A stretch of DNA of 64,000 nucleotides. It comes from Anthoceros angustus (Eukaryota > Streptophyta > Anthocerotopsida > Anthocerotales > Anthocerotaceae). Position numbers and translations under genes: made by a program. The notes under the pieces are model-generated. The model had not been told where the DNA came from. It did not search any database and saw nothing but the letters and a program-made list of their open reading frames with translations. Location: positions 345,640 to 409,639 of the forward strand of contig VJWM01000196.1 in the NCBI GenBank assembly GCA_010909165.1, in the 5' to 3' direction. Positions 11,082-21,658 of the stretch are shown here, one piece after another. Position 1 is the stretch's first letter. The number at the start of each line of letters is the position of its first letter.

Positions 11082-12470
11082 ATGGAAGAAGTCCTCACTC
11101 TCACTGTGCCAAGCCGTAGAAAGAAGAAGGAAGCTGATGAAGGGGAAACAAAAGGTAATCCAGCCTTGGCTGCACTTTGGGCTGATCCGTCTACACTAAG
11201 CGATGCTGACACATGGAATTTGTGGACTCATGGGGCCGTGGTGCATGGCCGTGCTGGTGTGGGTGTGGTGCTGGTGGCCCCCGGTGTAAGAGAAACCGTG
11301 AAGGAAAGCTATGTGATCCCTTTGGCTACTTACAACGAGGCATATTACAAGGCTTTCCTACACGGTTTAAAATTGGTGTACGACAGGGGAGTGCGCATCG
11401 TGAATGCTTTCTATGCATATGATAGTCAATTTCTTGTCAAGCAGCTGCGGGGAACATACGAGGAGCATGCAAAGAATTTGAGGGCTCTTCACTTATAAGA
11501 TCTGGAATTGATGGAGAGGTTTGAAGTAGTGTTCTTAACACATGTGCCATGATAAAGGAATGAGCTGGCTGACGATCTAGCCAAATTGGCTTTGAAGGAG
11601 GGGCAAACTGCCACCCCAGCAAATTCTCAAGTCGTGTCTCTGAGGATTGTAGCGGAAGTATGTCGGGTTGCTGCTGTGCATCTGGATGAGTATGAAGAGG
11701 AAGCTGGGGCGGATGTATGGAGTGTGAATGTAGCCAGCGTGGTTGTTTGGAAGTGCGAGGATCGACGCAATTGTAAGGTCTCCCCCAAGAACGCAAATTT
11801 GTTCGATATCCAGGACTGTGGTTGCGCATGACCACGAGGAGGGACTGGTGGGACGATCTTCGCAGGTTTAGTGGAAGGAGTCAAGTGTGGAGCAAAGTGG
11901 ATAATGATCAAGAGCCACGACTCAGGAATGTTGTGTGAGGTCTAGAATTTTGCAGTAGGCCAAGCCAATACGATGACAGCCCAGTCTTGATACAAATTAC
12001 AAGGATTGTGGCGAGGATGGATGGACTTGGGTTTCTACACATCAACGAAGCTAGGAATGTTAAGGCACACAAGATAACTTATGCAAGTCTCTGCAGGAAT
12101 GCAAGGAGGAACACGGGCACAATGTTTCGAGTGATGGCTGTAAAACTTGAAAACCCTACAGCCCTGTATCAACAAATTGCAGACTATCTCAACAATGGGG
12201 AAATCTAGGAGATGCTGATCCAGGCATGAATTGGAGGTTATAATCTTGGTCCTAAGGCATACACCATGATAGAAGGGAAGTTGTTCATAATTGTTCTCGA
12301 GAAGGTCCTGCGCTTGTGTGTATGGGGGGAACAGATATCTCATATTCTTTTTGAGATGCATGACTCTCTGTGTGGTGGTCATGTTGATGCGACTTCGACT
12401 GGTCAAAAGATTCTAAGGGCTGGTTTTTACTAGTATGGACAAGAGGCGAATGCTTGGACCCCCCAGTCGG
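11082..12470 (+). mobile_element. Ty3/gypsy fragment: RNase H and integrase zinc-binding domain (degenerate)
   Basis: Frame 11082-11498 reads as an RNase H of the plant gypsy type: GRAGVGVVLVAPG, NEAYYKAFLHGLKLVYDRG, YDSQFLVKQLRGTYEEHAK. The first catalytic Asp is replaced (HGA where DGA is expected). ELADDLAKLA follows near 11565 in the same strand. After degenerate sequence, about 12150-12450 contains DYLNNGEI, a HDSLCGGHVDATSTGQK integrase zinc-finger block and KILRAGFY, with stops between them. It resumes what the 4.0-6.2 kb fragment lacks and is followed, after an interruption, by integrase core at 18.98 kb. The three pieces are probably one old element split by later insertions. Confidence 0.85.
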
Positions 12471-12579
12471 ACACATGGACAGTGATAGAAGGGACAATCT
12501 GGCATGCAGGAGGCCAGGGCCACAAACTTGCCAGAAGCCATTAAAGCCAGGTTGCGCGGTAGTCACGACCCGAGGATAG

Positions 12580-13560
12580 GCACCTAAGAAGGCGGTGGAG
12601 TCTTTGGAGCCTTGGATGCTGGTGGAGAAGAATATCACCACCAAGCGCTACCCAGACTTCGGGCCGTGGCTAGAGGAAGCAGGCGAGCTTGTGCGGGAGT
12701 GGCACGTGGATTTGTTCCATGCCGTTTCGTCTTACGACAGCGTAACGCTGGTCCGGGCATACGCCCGAAAGCTATTGGTGGCGGCGAACAAGGCCATCCA
12801 CTCTAAGAGCTTGAAGGAGGATCCCAGGCGCTGGACAGTGGAGGCACTTCGGGTGGTATACAATCGCCCCGTGGAGGAGATCAGAGGGGTGGTGCCAGAG
12901 CCGTTGAAGGGGAAGGAGAAGCTGGAGGCTGCTAAGGCAATGCTCTTGAGGACGGAAGCCTAGAGGTCCTCAAATGGGTGGTTGATGTCGGAACTGAAGG
13001 ATCGACGAGTGAGAGCTATAGCCAAAATCATTGTCCACTGGAACATGCTCACGAAAGTAGACCACCTAGGGGACAACCTCCTGGTGTTCCTGCATGCGCT
13101 CATGAGAGAGGAGCGGGGGATAGGGGGCGGATCATTTTCGCCCGAATAGAGCACAAGGCGAGGAAGTTGCGTTAGGAGTGACCTCCTCCGTCAGGATTTT
13201 CCCCCTTCATCATGCATGTCTGAGGGCATCATAACCTCCTTGATAAGGAGAGTGAGAAGGAACGCGCGCTCCGCCAGGGCCTAACTCACCTGCTGATTGC
13301 AGGAAGAGAGGAGGAGGAACATGGCACCAACAACAAGCCCGTAGCGGTGCTTCCGGATTCCATCCGACTGGAACCGACCTCCTCACTACCGAGGGAAATT
13401 TGGGAAGAAATTCCCTCTTCCCTATTGGCCGGGGCACGGAGGCGGGCAGAGCGGAGAGTCGCGCCTGAGGGCAGCTGAGACGAAGATTCCAACCCGGTCG
13501 CTAGCGATCACCGGACTCGGACGGAGGGCCGAAAGAAAAAGGCGGTGGTGGTAGCACTAT
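12580..13560 (+). CDS. unrecognised coding region, first part (frameshifted)
   Basis: A frame ending at 12963 encodes about 127 residues with a regular, charged, helix-rich composition (for example RRWTVEALRVVYNRPVEE). A second phase (about 12980-13150) reads LKDRRVRAIAKIIVHWNMLT and then ends in a stop. A third phase (about 13300-13480) reads VAVLPDSIRLEPTSSLPREI. These look like pieces of one protein separated by frameshifts. No domain is recognised. The region leads directly into the tandem triplication and then the coiled-coil frame at 16.8 kb on the same strand, so all may derive from a single larger gene or transposon gene. No start codon can be fixed. Confidence 0.35.
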
Positions 13561-13783
13561 AAGAATCGCAGGTGTTATACAACGCATTTTACAACGTAAT
13601 TTACAACCTCACGTTGTAAAAACGGGCATTTACACGTTTATAAACTGACAGCTTAACTAGGTTGTAAAATTGCTGACGTGGCAGGCAAGATTGCCACGTC
13701 ATCAAGTTGTTGACGTGGCGCCACCGATCACAAGCCGCGGGTTTGGTGGGGCACCAGATTCACTCCCATTGAATAAAGAGTGG
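13553..13783 (+). mobile_element. CACTA-like terminal and subterminal sequence, copy 1
   Basis: Starts CACTATAAGAATCGCAG and continues with repeated TTGTAAA/TACAACG words and an inverted TGACGTGGC/GCCACGTCA pair. This style is typical of CACTA element ends with subterminal transposase-binding repeats. No matching far terminus with a 3-bp target duplication was found. A degenerate candidate end, AATAAAGAGTG at about 13783, is weak. It interrupts the coding-like module. Confidence 0.45.
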
Positions 13784-14609
13784 GCGAGAGTTGGCGGTCC
13801 GCCGGGCGGAGCGGACGGCAAGGGGCGGGCGGACACGGTACCAGCACCCCATGGTGCTTTCTCCACTAGGAGGAAAACAAGCCGCTCCTGCACCCTTCAC
13901 CCCACTGGACCCCAATTGGCGAAGGGCAAAGAAGGAGTTGGCCGCCAAGATAGCTAAGGAGGTAGAGGACCGACATCGGACAGCCAAGACATGGGGCCTC
14001 TCAGGCCTGAAGCTCGACCAGCTCGAAGAATTCATAGGCCTGCCCTTGTGGGCCGAAGATTCCACCTCCGGAGGAGGCGGAGGGAGCTCAGCAGTGCAGA
14101 AGGAGCTTGCCAAGTGTTGGCGGCGGTGGCTGATGGGATGGCTTGGGGCCTCTACTGCGCCATCGAGAAGACCCAAGAGGTGGAGGCCATGCGACGACGG
14201 ATGGTGGAGCTATAAGGGCAGGTGGAAGCGGCCCAAGCCACCAGGAAGAAGGCAGAGGATTGAGGAGGAGAAGCGCCGATCGGTGAGGATTGAGGAGGAG
14301 AAGCGCCGATCGACGAGGATTGGGGAGGAGAAGTGCCGATCGGTAGAGTGGGACTCCAGGTCCGCTCTTTAGGACCGAGCTAAGCTCCTGCAACTGTGCG
14401 AACAAGTGAGGTAGGCATAGGAGGCCCAAGGTCAAGTAGAGGCCCTGAGCCAGGAATTACGCAGGGCGCAACAAGCGGTGGAGAAGGGGCGGGCGACGGA
14501 GGAGGAGGCGGAGGAGGCCGAGTCGCCCGGTGAGGGCACAGGCGAAGATTCCAACCCGTCGCCCCAGTCACCGGACTCGGACGGAGGCCGAAAGAAAAGG
14601 CGGTGGTAG

Positions 14610-14838
14610 CACTATAAGAATCGCAGTGTTATACAACGCATTTTACAACGTAATTTACAACCTCACGTTGTAAGCAGGCATTTTACACGTTTATAAGGCT
14701 TAACTAGGTTGTAAAATTGCTGACGTGGCAGGCAAGATTGCCACGTCATCAAGTTGTTGACGTGGCCGCCACCAGTACCGGTGCCGCGGGTTTGGTGGCT
14801 ATAGGCACCGGTACCACTCCCATTGAATAAAGAGTGGG
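14610..14838 (+). mobile_element. CACTA-like terminal and subterminal sequence, copy 2
   Basis: Near-identical to the copy at 13553, beginning CACTATAAGAATCGCAG at 14612, with the same TACAACG/TTGTAAA words. Because its flanks are also duplicated, it was copied together with the surrounding module rather than inserted independently. Confidence 0.45.
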
Positions 14839-16639
14839 CAGAGGCAGAGTTGGCGGTCCGCCGGGCGGAGCGGGACGCAGCCCAAGGGGCGGGCGGACAC
14901 TGGTACCAGCCGCACCCCGAGCTGGTGCTTTCTCCCACTAGGAGGGGAAAACAAGCCAGCTCCCAGACCCCTTCACCCCCACTGGACCCCAATTGGCGAA
15001 GGGCAAAGAAGGAGTTGGCCGCCAAGATAGCCAAGGAGGTAGAGGACCGACATCGGACAGCCAAGACATGGGGCCCCTGCTGGAAGCCGAAGGGCCTACG
15101 CCGAACCAGCTCCGAAGGACGGTATGGCATACCCTTGTGGGCCGAAAGATTCCACCTCCGGAGGAGTGCTTTGAGGGGAGCTCGCTAGCAGCGGCAGTTG
15201 AAGGAGCTTGCCAAGTGTTGGCGGCGGTGGCTGATGGGATGGCTTGGGGCCTCTACTGCGCCATCGAGAAGACCCAAGAGGTGGAGGCCATGCGGCGGCG
15301 GATGGTGGAGCTATAAGGGGCGGTGGGCGGCCCAAGCCACGAGGAAGAAGGAGGATTGAGGAGGAGGCCGTCGGTGAGGATTGAGGAGGAGGCGCCCGAT
15401 CGGCGAGGATTGGGGAGGAGAAGTGCCGATCGGTAGAGTGGGACTCGGTCCGCTCTTTAGGACCGAGCTAAGCTCACCTGCAATGCGAACAAGTGAGGTA
15501 GGCATAGGAGGCCCAAGGTCAAGTAGAGGCCCCGAGAATTACGCAGGCGCAAAGTGGAGAAGGGCGGTGGAGGAGGTCAAAGCGGGCATCGAGGAGGCCC
15601 GGAAGGCTGAGGCCATTTACTGTGAGGAGCAGGAGGTTTTGGAAGCCCAGCTCGGGGCCGGAAGGACAGGAGGAAAAGAACCAAGGCGGGCGGACACGGT
15701 ACCAGCCGCACCCAGCTGGTGCTTTCTCCCACTAGGAGGAAAACAAGCCAGCTCCCGGACCTTCACTTTGGACCCCAATTGGCGAAGGGCAAAGAAGGAG
15801 TTGGCCGCCAAGATAGCCAAGGAGGTAGAGGACCAGGCATCGGACGAAGACATGGGGCCCCTGGAAGCCGAAGGGCCTCTACCGAACCGACTCCGAAGGA
15901 CGGTGTGGCATACCCTTGTGGGCGAAGATTCCACCTCCGGAGGAGTGCTTTGAGGGAGCTCGCTAGCGCAGTTGTAAGGAGCTTGCCAAGTGGGCGGGCG
16001 GTGGGCGATGGGATGGCTTGGGGCCTCTGCCATCGAGAAGACCCAAGAGGTGGAGGCCATGCGGCGGCGGATGGTGGAGCTATAAGGGGCGGTGGGCGGC
16101 CCAAGCCACGAGGAAGAAGGAGGATTGAGGAGGAGGCCGTCGGTGAGGATTGAGGAGGAGGCGCCCGATCGGCGAGGATTGGGGAGGAGAAGTGCCGATC
16201 GGTAGAGTGGGACTCGGTCCGCTCTTTAGGACCGAGCTAAGCTCCTGCAACTGTGCGAACAAGTGAGGTAGGCATAGGAGGCCCAAGGTCAAGTAGAGGC
16301 CCCGAGAATTACGCAGGCGCAAAGTGGAGAAGGGCGGTGGAGGAGGTCAAAGCGGGCATCAGAGGAGGCCCGGGAAGCTGCGGAGGCCATTTACCAGGAG
16401 GAACAGGAGGCCTTGGAAGCCCAGCTCAGGGCCGGGAAGGACAGGGAGGAAAAGAACCAAGTGACCGAGAGTACTACAGCGAGACCAGGCGGGGCCGAGG
16501 CGAAGAAGCCGAGTAGTAAAGCCTGCAGGAGCTGAGTTGGAGGTCCACGGCACACATGGGGACCGGGTGTCCTTGGAGGAAGTCCGGGAGGCCCATCGGG
16601 ACGAGATGCTAAAAAGGCTTGTGGAGCTGGCAGGATCTC

Positions 16640-17627
16640 CAGAGTAAGAACTAGGAGACGGAGGGAGCCCAGCAGGCAGCGCTAGAGGAGAAGGGAACAT
16701 TGTCCCTGCGGCTTCAAACGACGGAGTAGAGGAACGGAATCTTGCAGGGCAGGTATGATGACCTGGAATGGGAGATAGACCGCCTCTAGCTGAATCTTCG
16801 AGCAATGGAGACCCGGAACAAAGGAAAGCAGCTGGACATTGACCAGCTGACCAAGGATCTTGAAGAGACTAGCCGGTTAGTGAAGGTGCCGGAGCAACTC
16901 CAAGAGCAGGTGGACCACCTGAGCGAAGAAGTGGAGGATCGACGCAAGAAGCAGGGGGAGGAGCGCAAGCTGATAGTTCGACTACGCCTAGCGAAGGGTT
17001 GGGTTCGCCTTTTTACGAAGCAGCTGGAGGACCTTGGGGCGGAGCAGGAGAAGGAGCGAGCCAATGAGAAGCAAAGACTCCAAAAGCTCACAGAGGCTTC
17101 CCTCACTACTTCTCGAGATGGCGCACGGGCTAGGTTGGAGGGCCTTGGAGAGGAAACGATGCAGCGGGCAGAGGACCATGCCCGCTTGCCGGAGCTCCAG
17201 TGGCGTAGGGAGTACCGAGTACTACGGGCCTATGTGGAGGAGGCCATTCAGCAGATCAACTTGGACTTTCCCTATTACCACACGGAGCTCCTGAAGGCGG
17301 TGAGCGTGGTGCATGGCCGTAGACTCGACGGAGGAGTTGGAGGAGCCCACGGGTGAGGAAGGGCTAGAGGAAACCGCAGCCCTAGGGAACCTTGGTGCCT
17401 TGTTTGGAGATGGAAGCAGTGGCGAGGCCAAGCCGTCGAAGGAGGAGCGGCGTACGGAGGGACGGGACGGACCAAGCATGATAGCTCCGACTGACAATGA
17501 GGTATGCTCCCCGGACCTCGTGCTTGATCTGGGGGGCCCAGAAGGGGATAGTCCGACGAGGAGGGAAGAGCCGGAGTCAGGGGAAGGACCCACTGCCGGG
17601 GTGGGTGAGGTCTGCTTTTTGCCGTGA
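16640..17627 (+). CDS. unrecognised long coiled-coil protein, frameshifted
   Basis: The best frame ends at 17356. From Met at 16805 it encodes about 183 residues that are almost wholly heptad-rich: LDIDQLTKDLEETSRLV, LQEQVDHLSEEVEDRRKK, TKQLEDLGAEQEKERANEK, then YVEEAIQQINLDFPYYH. Open sequence in the same style continues upstream to about 16640 with stops, and downstream in another phase (17313-17627) as an acidic Glu/Gly-rich tail. I infer one coiled-coil protein interrupted by small indels. It is adjacent to, and probably continuous with, the triplicated module. It could be a host structural protein relic or the gag-like/accessory product of a mobile element; no family is recognised. Confidence 0.4.
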
Positions 17628-17699
17628 GTCTCCTACCTACCCTAAAACATATGGACCGAAAACCTTCAGCCGCCTACCAACCCTAAAATGCTTCGCCAA

Positions 17700-17900
17700 A
17701 TTTTCAGCTGATGTGTAACCAGACTATGATGTGAAGTTAGGGAAGGCGATGGAAGAATGGCGGGGTCTCATGTACATGTACAGCTGCAAGGTGAGGCGAA
17801 CACCCATTCCATGCTGTGATTTTCTGCCTCAAAATTAAATTTGATGCGTAACTAGACTGTGATGTGACGTTAGAGAAGGCGATGCTAGTAGGGCAGGGTC
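17700..17900 (+). repeat. imperfect tandem repeat, about 135 bp, two copies
   Basis: A phrase of the form GATGTGTAACCAGACTATGA, followed by GTTAGGGAAGGCGATG, occurs at about 17711. It recurs in modified form at about 17846. It lies between the coiled-coil frame and the CACTA 3' end. Confidence 0.6.
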
Positions 17901-18044
17901 TTGGGTGAATAGGGAGTGACAAGGCCGGTGCACAATAGGAGGGACGTATTTGGAGGGCGGATCCGGTCTTTGTACGAGAAGGCAGTGTCTTGTTACTAGC
18001 AAGTAATGCATGTTAAGTGTGGACAGTGAAAACAACGCAAGGGA

Positions 18045-18972
18045 GTGGAAGAGGCGGGTAGCAGAGGGAGGACAGGAGTGGAGCAGCCAATAGCAGCCAT
18101 GGTCGAGGCAGGGGCAAAAAGGCGCGTAATGGGCATGAGGCAATTGTCTAGGGGGAGAGAGAAGGAGGTCCGAGGACTAGGGGGGGAACATTTAGGTGCG
18201 TTAAAAGTGAGCCAAGGGAAGTCGACAGTTCGTGGCCATTGGGGGGACACGTAATGGCAGTGACGCAGAGGAGAACATGGAGGCAGAAGAGGAGGCACTT
18301 GATGAAATTCAAGGTGTGCCTTTTTAGGAGGCACTGGATAGAGAAAAATAGGCTGTTGTGCTAGAAATTTGGGGCATAAAGATGCGTCGAGATTTGCACA
18401 AATGGTAAATACAAAGTACCATATAATGAACATGTACAGACCAACATACGTACGTAACTCGTATGGCATATATATTTATTACATACAAAATATAATATGA
18501 ACATATATCATTGAAAATACGATACCGTATATGTCACCGTAAATGATACACATATAGTACAAAGAACATATTGATACGGGCATTTATGTGTGGTAGTATT
18601 ATGGGCGTATTAGTAGTAACGACTATGTAAACTTGGTATTCCATAGGGCAAAAGTAAAAAGAGAATGGTAGATGGGGAGAAGGTTCGGTACCAAGCCTAG
18701 AAAAGTGTTACAAGACCTCTCTTGTAACACTTTAGATGTTGCAATCATGTTGCAATCTGGAGAGAGGGCAAAAGCACCTCTCACTTCATCTTAACATAAT
18801 TGCAACACCATTGCAACATGATTGCAACAAAAGCTGTGGTCTGGTTTCCAAGCCAAATTGTAACAAGGGGCCCAAAAAGTGTTACATGGCCTCAAAACTG
18901 CAACATGAGTGTTTCATCCAGGGGTCCAAATCTTAACATAAAGTGCAACATAGGGTGCCCTTTCTAGTAGGG
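18045..18972 (+). mobile_element. CACTA-type element, 3' end (same family as the 44.56-62.42 kb element)
   Basis: The last 280 bp nearly repeat 62155-62424: TTGTAACACTTTAGATG, TGTTGCAATCATGTTGCAAT and TCTTAACATAAAGTG occur in the same order, ending CCCTTTCTAGTAGGG at 18972. Homology reaches back to about 18090 (matching about 60990-61100) with internal sequence missing. The terminal TAGGG followed by TTA would give target duplication TTA, but no matching 5' terminus was found upstream. Three bases after the end, Ty3 integrase coding sequence resumes, so the element sits inside, or has truncated, that integrase. Confidence 0.85.
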
Positions 18973-19745
18973 TTACACTACCACGAGGGTTGGTTGAAGT
19001 CGAGGATGTGCCAGCATTATCAGGAGAATTGGTAGGGAATTTTCTGTATCATCATGTGATCACTAGGTTTGGCTGTCTAGTAGAAATAGTGTCAGATCAT
19101 GGTTGAGAGTTTGTCAATAAGGTGGTTGAGAAGGTCATGTCCATGTTCTCCATCAAGCATATGCTGACCACGGCCTATCATCCCATGGCTAATGGTCAAG
19201 CTGAAACCTTGAACAAGGTAGCCATCAAGGTGTTGTCTAAACTTTGCCAGGATGAGCCACGACGCTGGGATCGACATTTGTATGGCGCCCTCTGGGCCAT
19301 ACGGACTCGCATCAAAGTAGCTGTAGAAGTTTCTCCTTTCGAGTAAGTTTATGGAGTACTTGCTAGGGTACCCTCTCACGTCACTGCAGCAACAAGGGGA
19401 TTCGGCATTCTGGAAGCCATGTCTATGGGAAAAGATGCAAGGATGGTACAGTCACATGAATTGGATGAAGTCAGGAGAGCAGCCTACCTCATCATTGAAG
19501 AAGGGAAACTCAAGCAAAAAGAAAGGTATGATGAGTACAGGAAGGAATTCAGCTTTTCTGTGGGGGAGTGGGTCCTCAGGCTAAATGTCCGTAGGTACCT
19601 CAAAAAAGAGTCAGGGCCGAAGCTTAAGCCACGTTGGGAAGGGCCATGGTTTGTCAAAAAGATCCATGAGAATGATCAGTAGATGTGGTAAAACCGTCTG
19701 ACATGGAAACTACAGAGATGGTAAGTAGGTCCCACCTCAAGAAAT
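18973..19745 (+). mobile_element. Ty3/gypsy fragment: integrase core and C-terminal domain
   Basis: Beginning directly after the CACTA terminus, the plus strand encodes HHVITRFGCLVEIVSDHG (the second catalytic Asp of the DD35E core), then a stop, then TTAYHPMANGQAETLNKV with the catalytic Glu. The typical C-terminal tail KQKERYDEYRKEFSFSVGEW and KPRWEGPWFVKKIHEND follows. One in-frame stop and one frameshift are present. The first catalytic Asp region of integrase is absent from the window, consistent with deletion when the 12.5-18.97 kb material was inserted. Confidence 0.9.
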
Positions 19746-21600
19746 TCTATTGCTGATGATATTGCTATGAGTAGCTGTTGGTCATGGTTAGAGTGCTCCT
19801 GTGCCATGATTTAAGGCATCTAACCTAAACCAACATGCTATTTTGGGTAGGATTAGGTTTTAGATAAGGTATGTTCTGTGAATGGCTGAGAATGTAGTTG
19901 CTGATGGCCCTGAACAAGCAGCTAATGATGGCCAGTAGAGCTACTTAAGATTGACACAGTTGTTTAGGAGGTGTGTACTTCATGCTATGGGACTCTTCTT
20001 CAATCGACTCCAGTGTAGGGTCCAAGGCAGGTGAGTCTTGGGCAGCAAAATCATGATTGAAGCTCCCCATGGTTGGTAGGTCTTTTCTCATGAAACACCG
20101 ACCCGTCCATCCTGCAAGCTTCCACTCCTACACAGACCTGATGCAACCATAAGTGCATTCGGAGATCTTTCCAACATTTGTGACGTCGCTGGGTCCAAGT
20201 ATAAGCATTAGACCTATCCATCAGACTCAAGTCAAGGCGGTTCATTTCAAAACCTTCTATCAAGCACCATTCATGGTGTCTATTACAGTATGACAGAAAC
20301 AATGTGACCTCCTTCCTGCTACAAGGCCTCTGCAGCAGCTGAGGGTCATAAGTAGGCAAGAAGGAATCCATGCCTAAGACTCGATGATCTAGTTTGCTGG
20401 ACTGATGTGGGGATTCATAGCAAAGTTGAAAAATAGGGCTAAGGGTGAAGGAGGGCCTTAATCTTGGTCCTCGAACTAAGAGTAGGAAGACGCAAGACCT
20501 TCCCTAGTGTATCTGAGCTGTGTGAACGATACACTACAAATTGTGGTGTGCAAATTGTGTGTGCGTGGAGTGCGAATGAAGGGGGCACGGAATTGTGTGA
20601 GTGTGACTACATCCTTGTCTTTCTTAGTAGGGGAGCGAACCCAGGCGCCAACCAGGGGGAGCCAATGTGCGAGGATAGGAATGAAACAAGGAAGATGATT
20701 TATGCGGTGTGAATGAAGCTTTCTATTTGAGAGCAAGAGGACTTTGCAACAACATTTCTTAGGGGCCAGTGGTGCCTAGGATCCTAATAGGTGCTATAAG
20801 TTTGAAGTAGGGCCAATTTTAGCAAGGGACTTCCGCTACAAGTAGGGGTCAGTATGGAAAGGGCATTCGGCAATGGACCGAGCTGTGCCCCCTTGTTCAC
20901 TGTGAGGCTTCTAAGCTCTCATGCCTTGGCCCTACCAGCATTCTAGAAAGGTAGTTCCCCATACATCTGTGTCGTGTGATTTGTGATCCTCTCGAGGCTG
21001 AATTGTTGACAGCCAGTTGTGCTTGAAGTTCCACTTATGTGTGTGTGTACGAAGCAAGGCTTGGTGAGCATGAGAACTAAGCCCATCAGCTCTAGACACC
21101 CCCCGGACCACCACAGTGATATGGTAACAATAAATCATTGTGGCCTCATAACCGGACCAACCTACCCAATTCTTTCCTAGCACACATAGGAGGTCATTCA
21201 TCAGCTGGATGTCATCCAATATGTTAAGTCCTTAGAAGCATCTTTGTATGTGTGAGACAGGCTGCGAGTGAAGGCTAAGAAGGGCCTTTGTGCCCGGGTA
21301 GGCTATCCCCTTCTGACTTCTTTTAACTTTCTATCTTTCTATCTTGTTTCAAGAGTACCTTTACTCAAGCCCATATTACTACTCTTACTACAAGCTCATT
21401 ATGATTGGATTGTCTGGTTTACACTGAACGCCAGGTCTTGTAGCAATATTCTCTGCTCCGACATTCCGTGTCAGAAATTATTTGCTCGTGTGGTCAGCTT
21501 TTGCGTGCCTGGGAGCTGCAACATATGCGGGAGGCTTGTCGCTTACGGCGCATTCCGGTGTTGCCTACGCATCGTGCGCTCCCGGCGTCGTGACGTGAGC
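19746..21600. other. intergenic DNA between Ty3 integrase and ETHE1
   Basis: I recognise no protein. The left part may be the untranslated and LTR region of the Ty3 element, but no duplicate LTR is seen. The right part would include the ETHE1 promoter. Composition changes from mixed to GC-rich near 21500. Confidence 0.5.
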
Positions 21601-21658
21601 GGAGACGCGGGATCAAGGGTGCGCGGTACGGGCAGAGGAAGCAGAAGCGGGAGCGGGA

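Larger units (their letters stand above)
13480..16320 (+). repeat. tandem triplication of a coding-like module, units about 1.09 and 0.77 kb apart
   Basis: Three head-to-tail copies share landmarks. WRRAKKELAAKIAKEVED is encoded near 13915, 14995 and 15780. The 'GGGGAGGAGAAGTGCCGATC' phrase occurs near 14320, 15412 and 16184. The MEAMRRRMVEL-like block sits near 14190, 15290 and 16060. The first two copies also carry a CACTA-like terminus of about 200 bp (13553 and 14612) that the third lacks. Between copies most of the sequence is identical except for many 1-12 bp insertions or deletions, which shift the frame repeatedly. The encoded module is Arg/Lys/Glu-rich and probably helical. No function can be assigned. 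Confidence 0.85.

Noticed and set aside
13556-13783. Complete small CACTA-derived MITE
   Set aside because: The proposed right end, AATAAAGAGTG, pairs poorly with the left terminus and no 3-bp target duplication matches.
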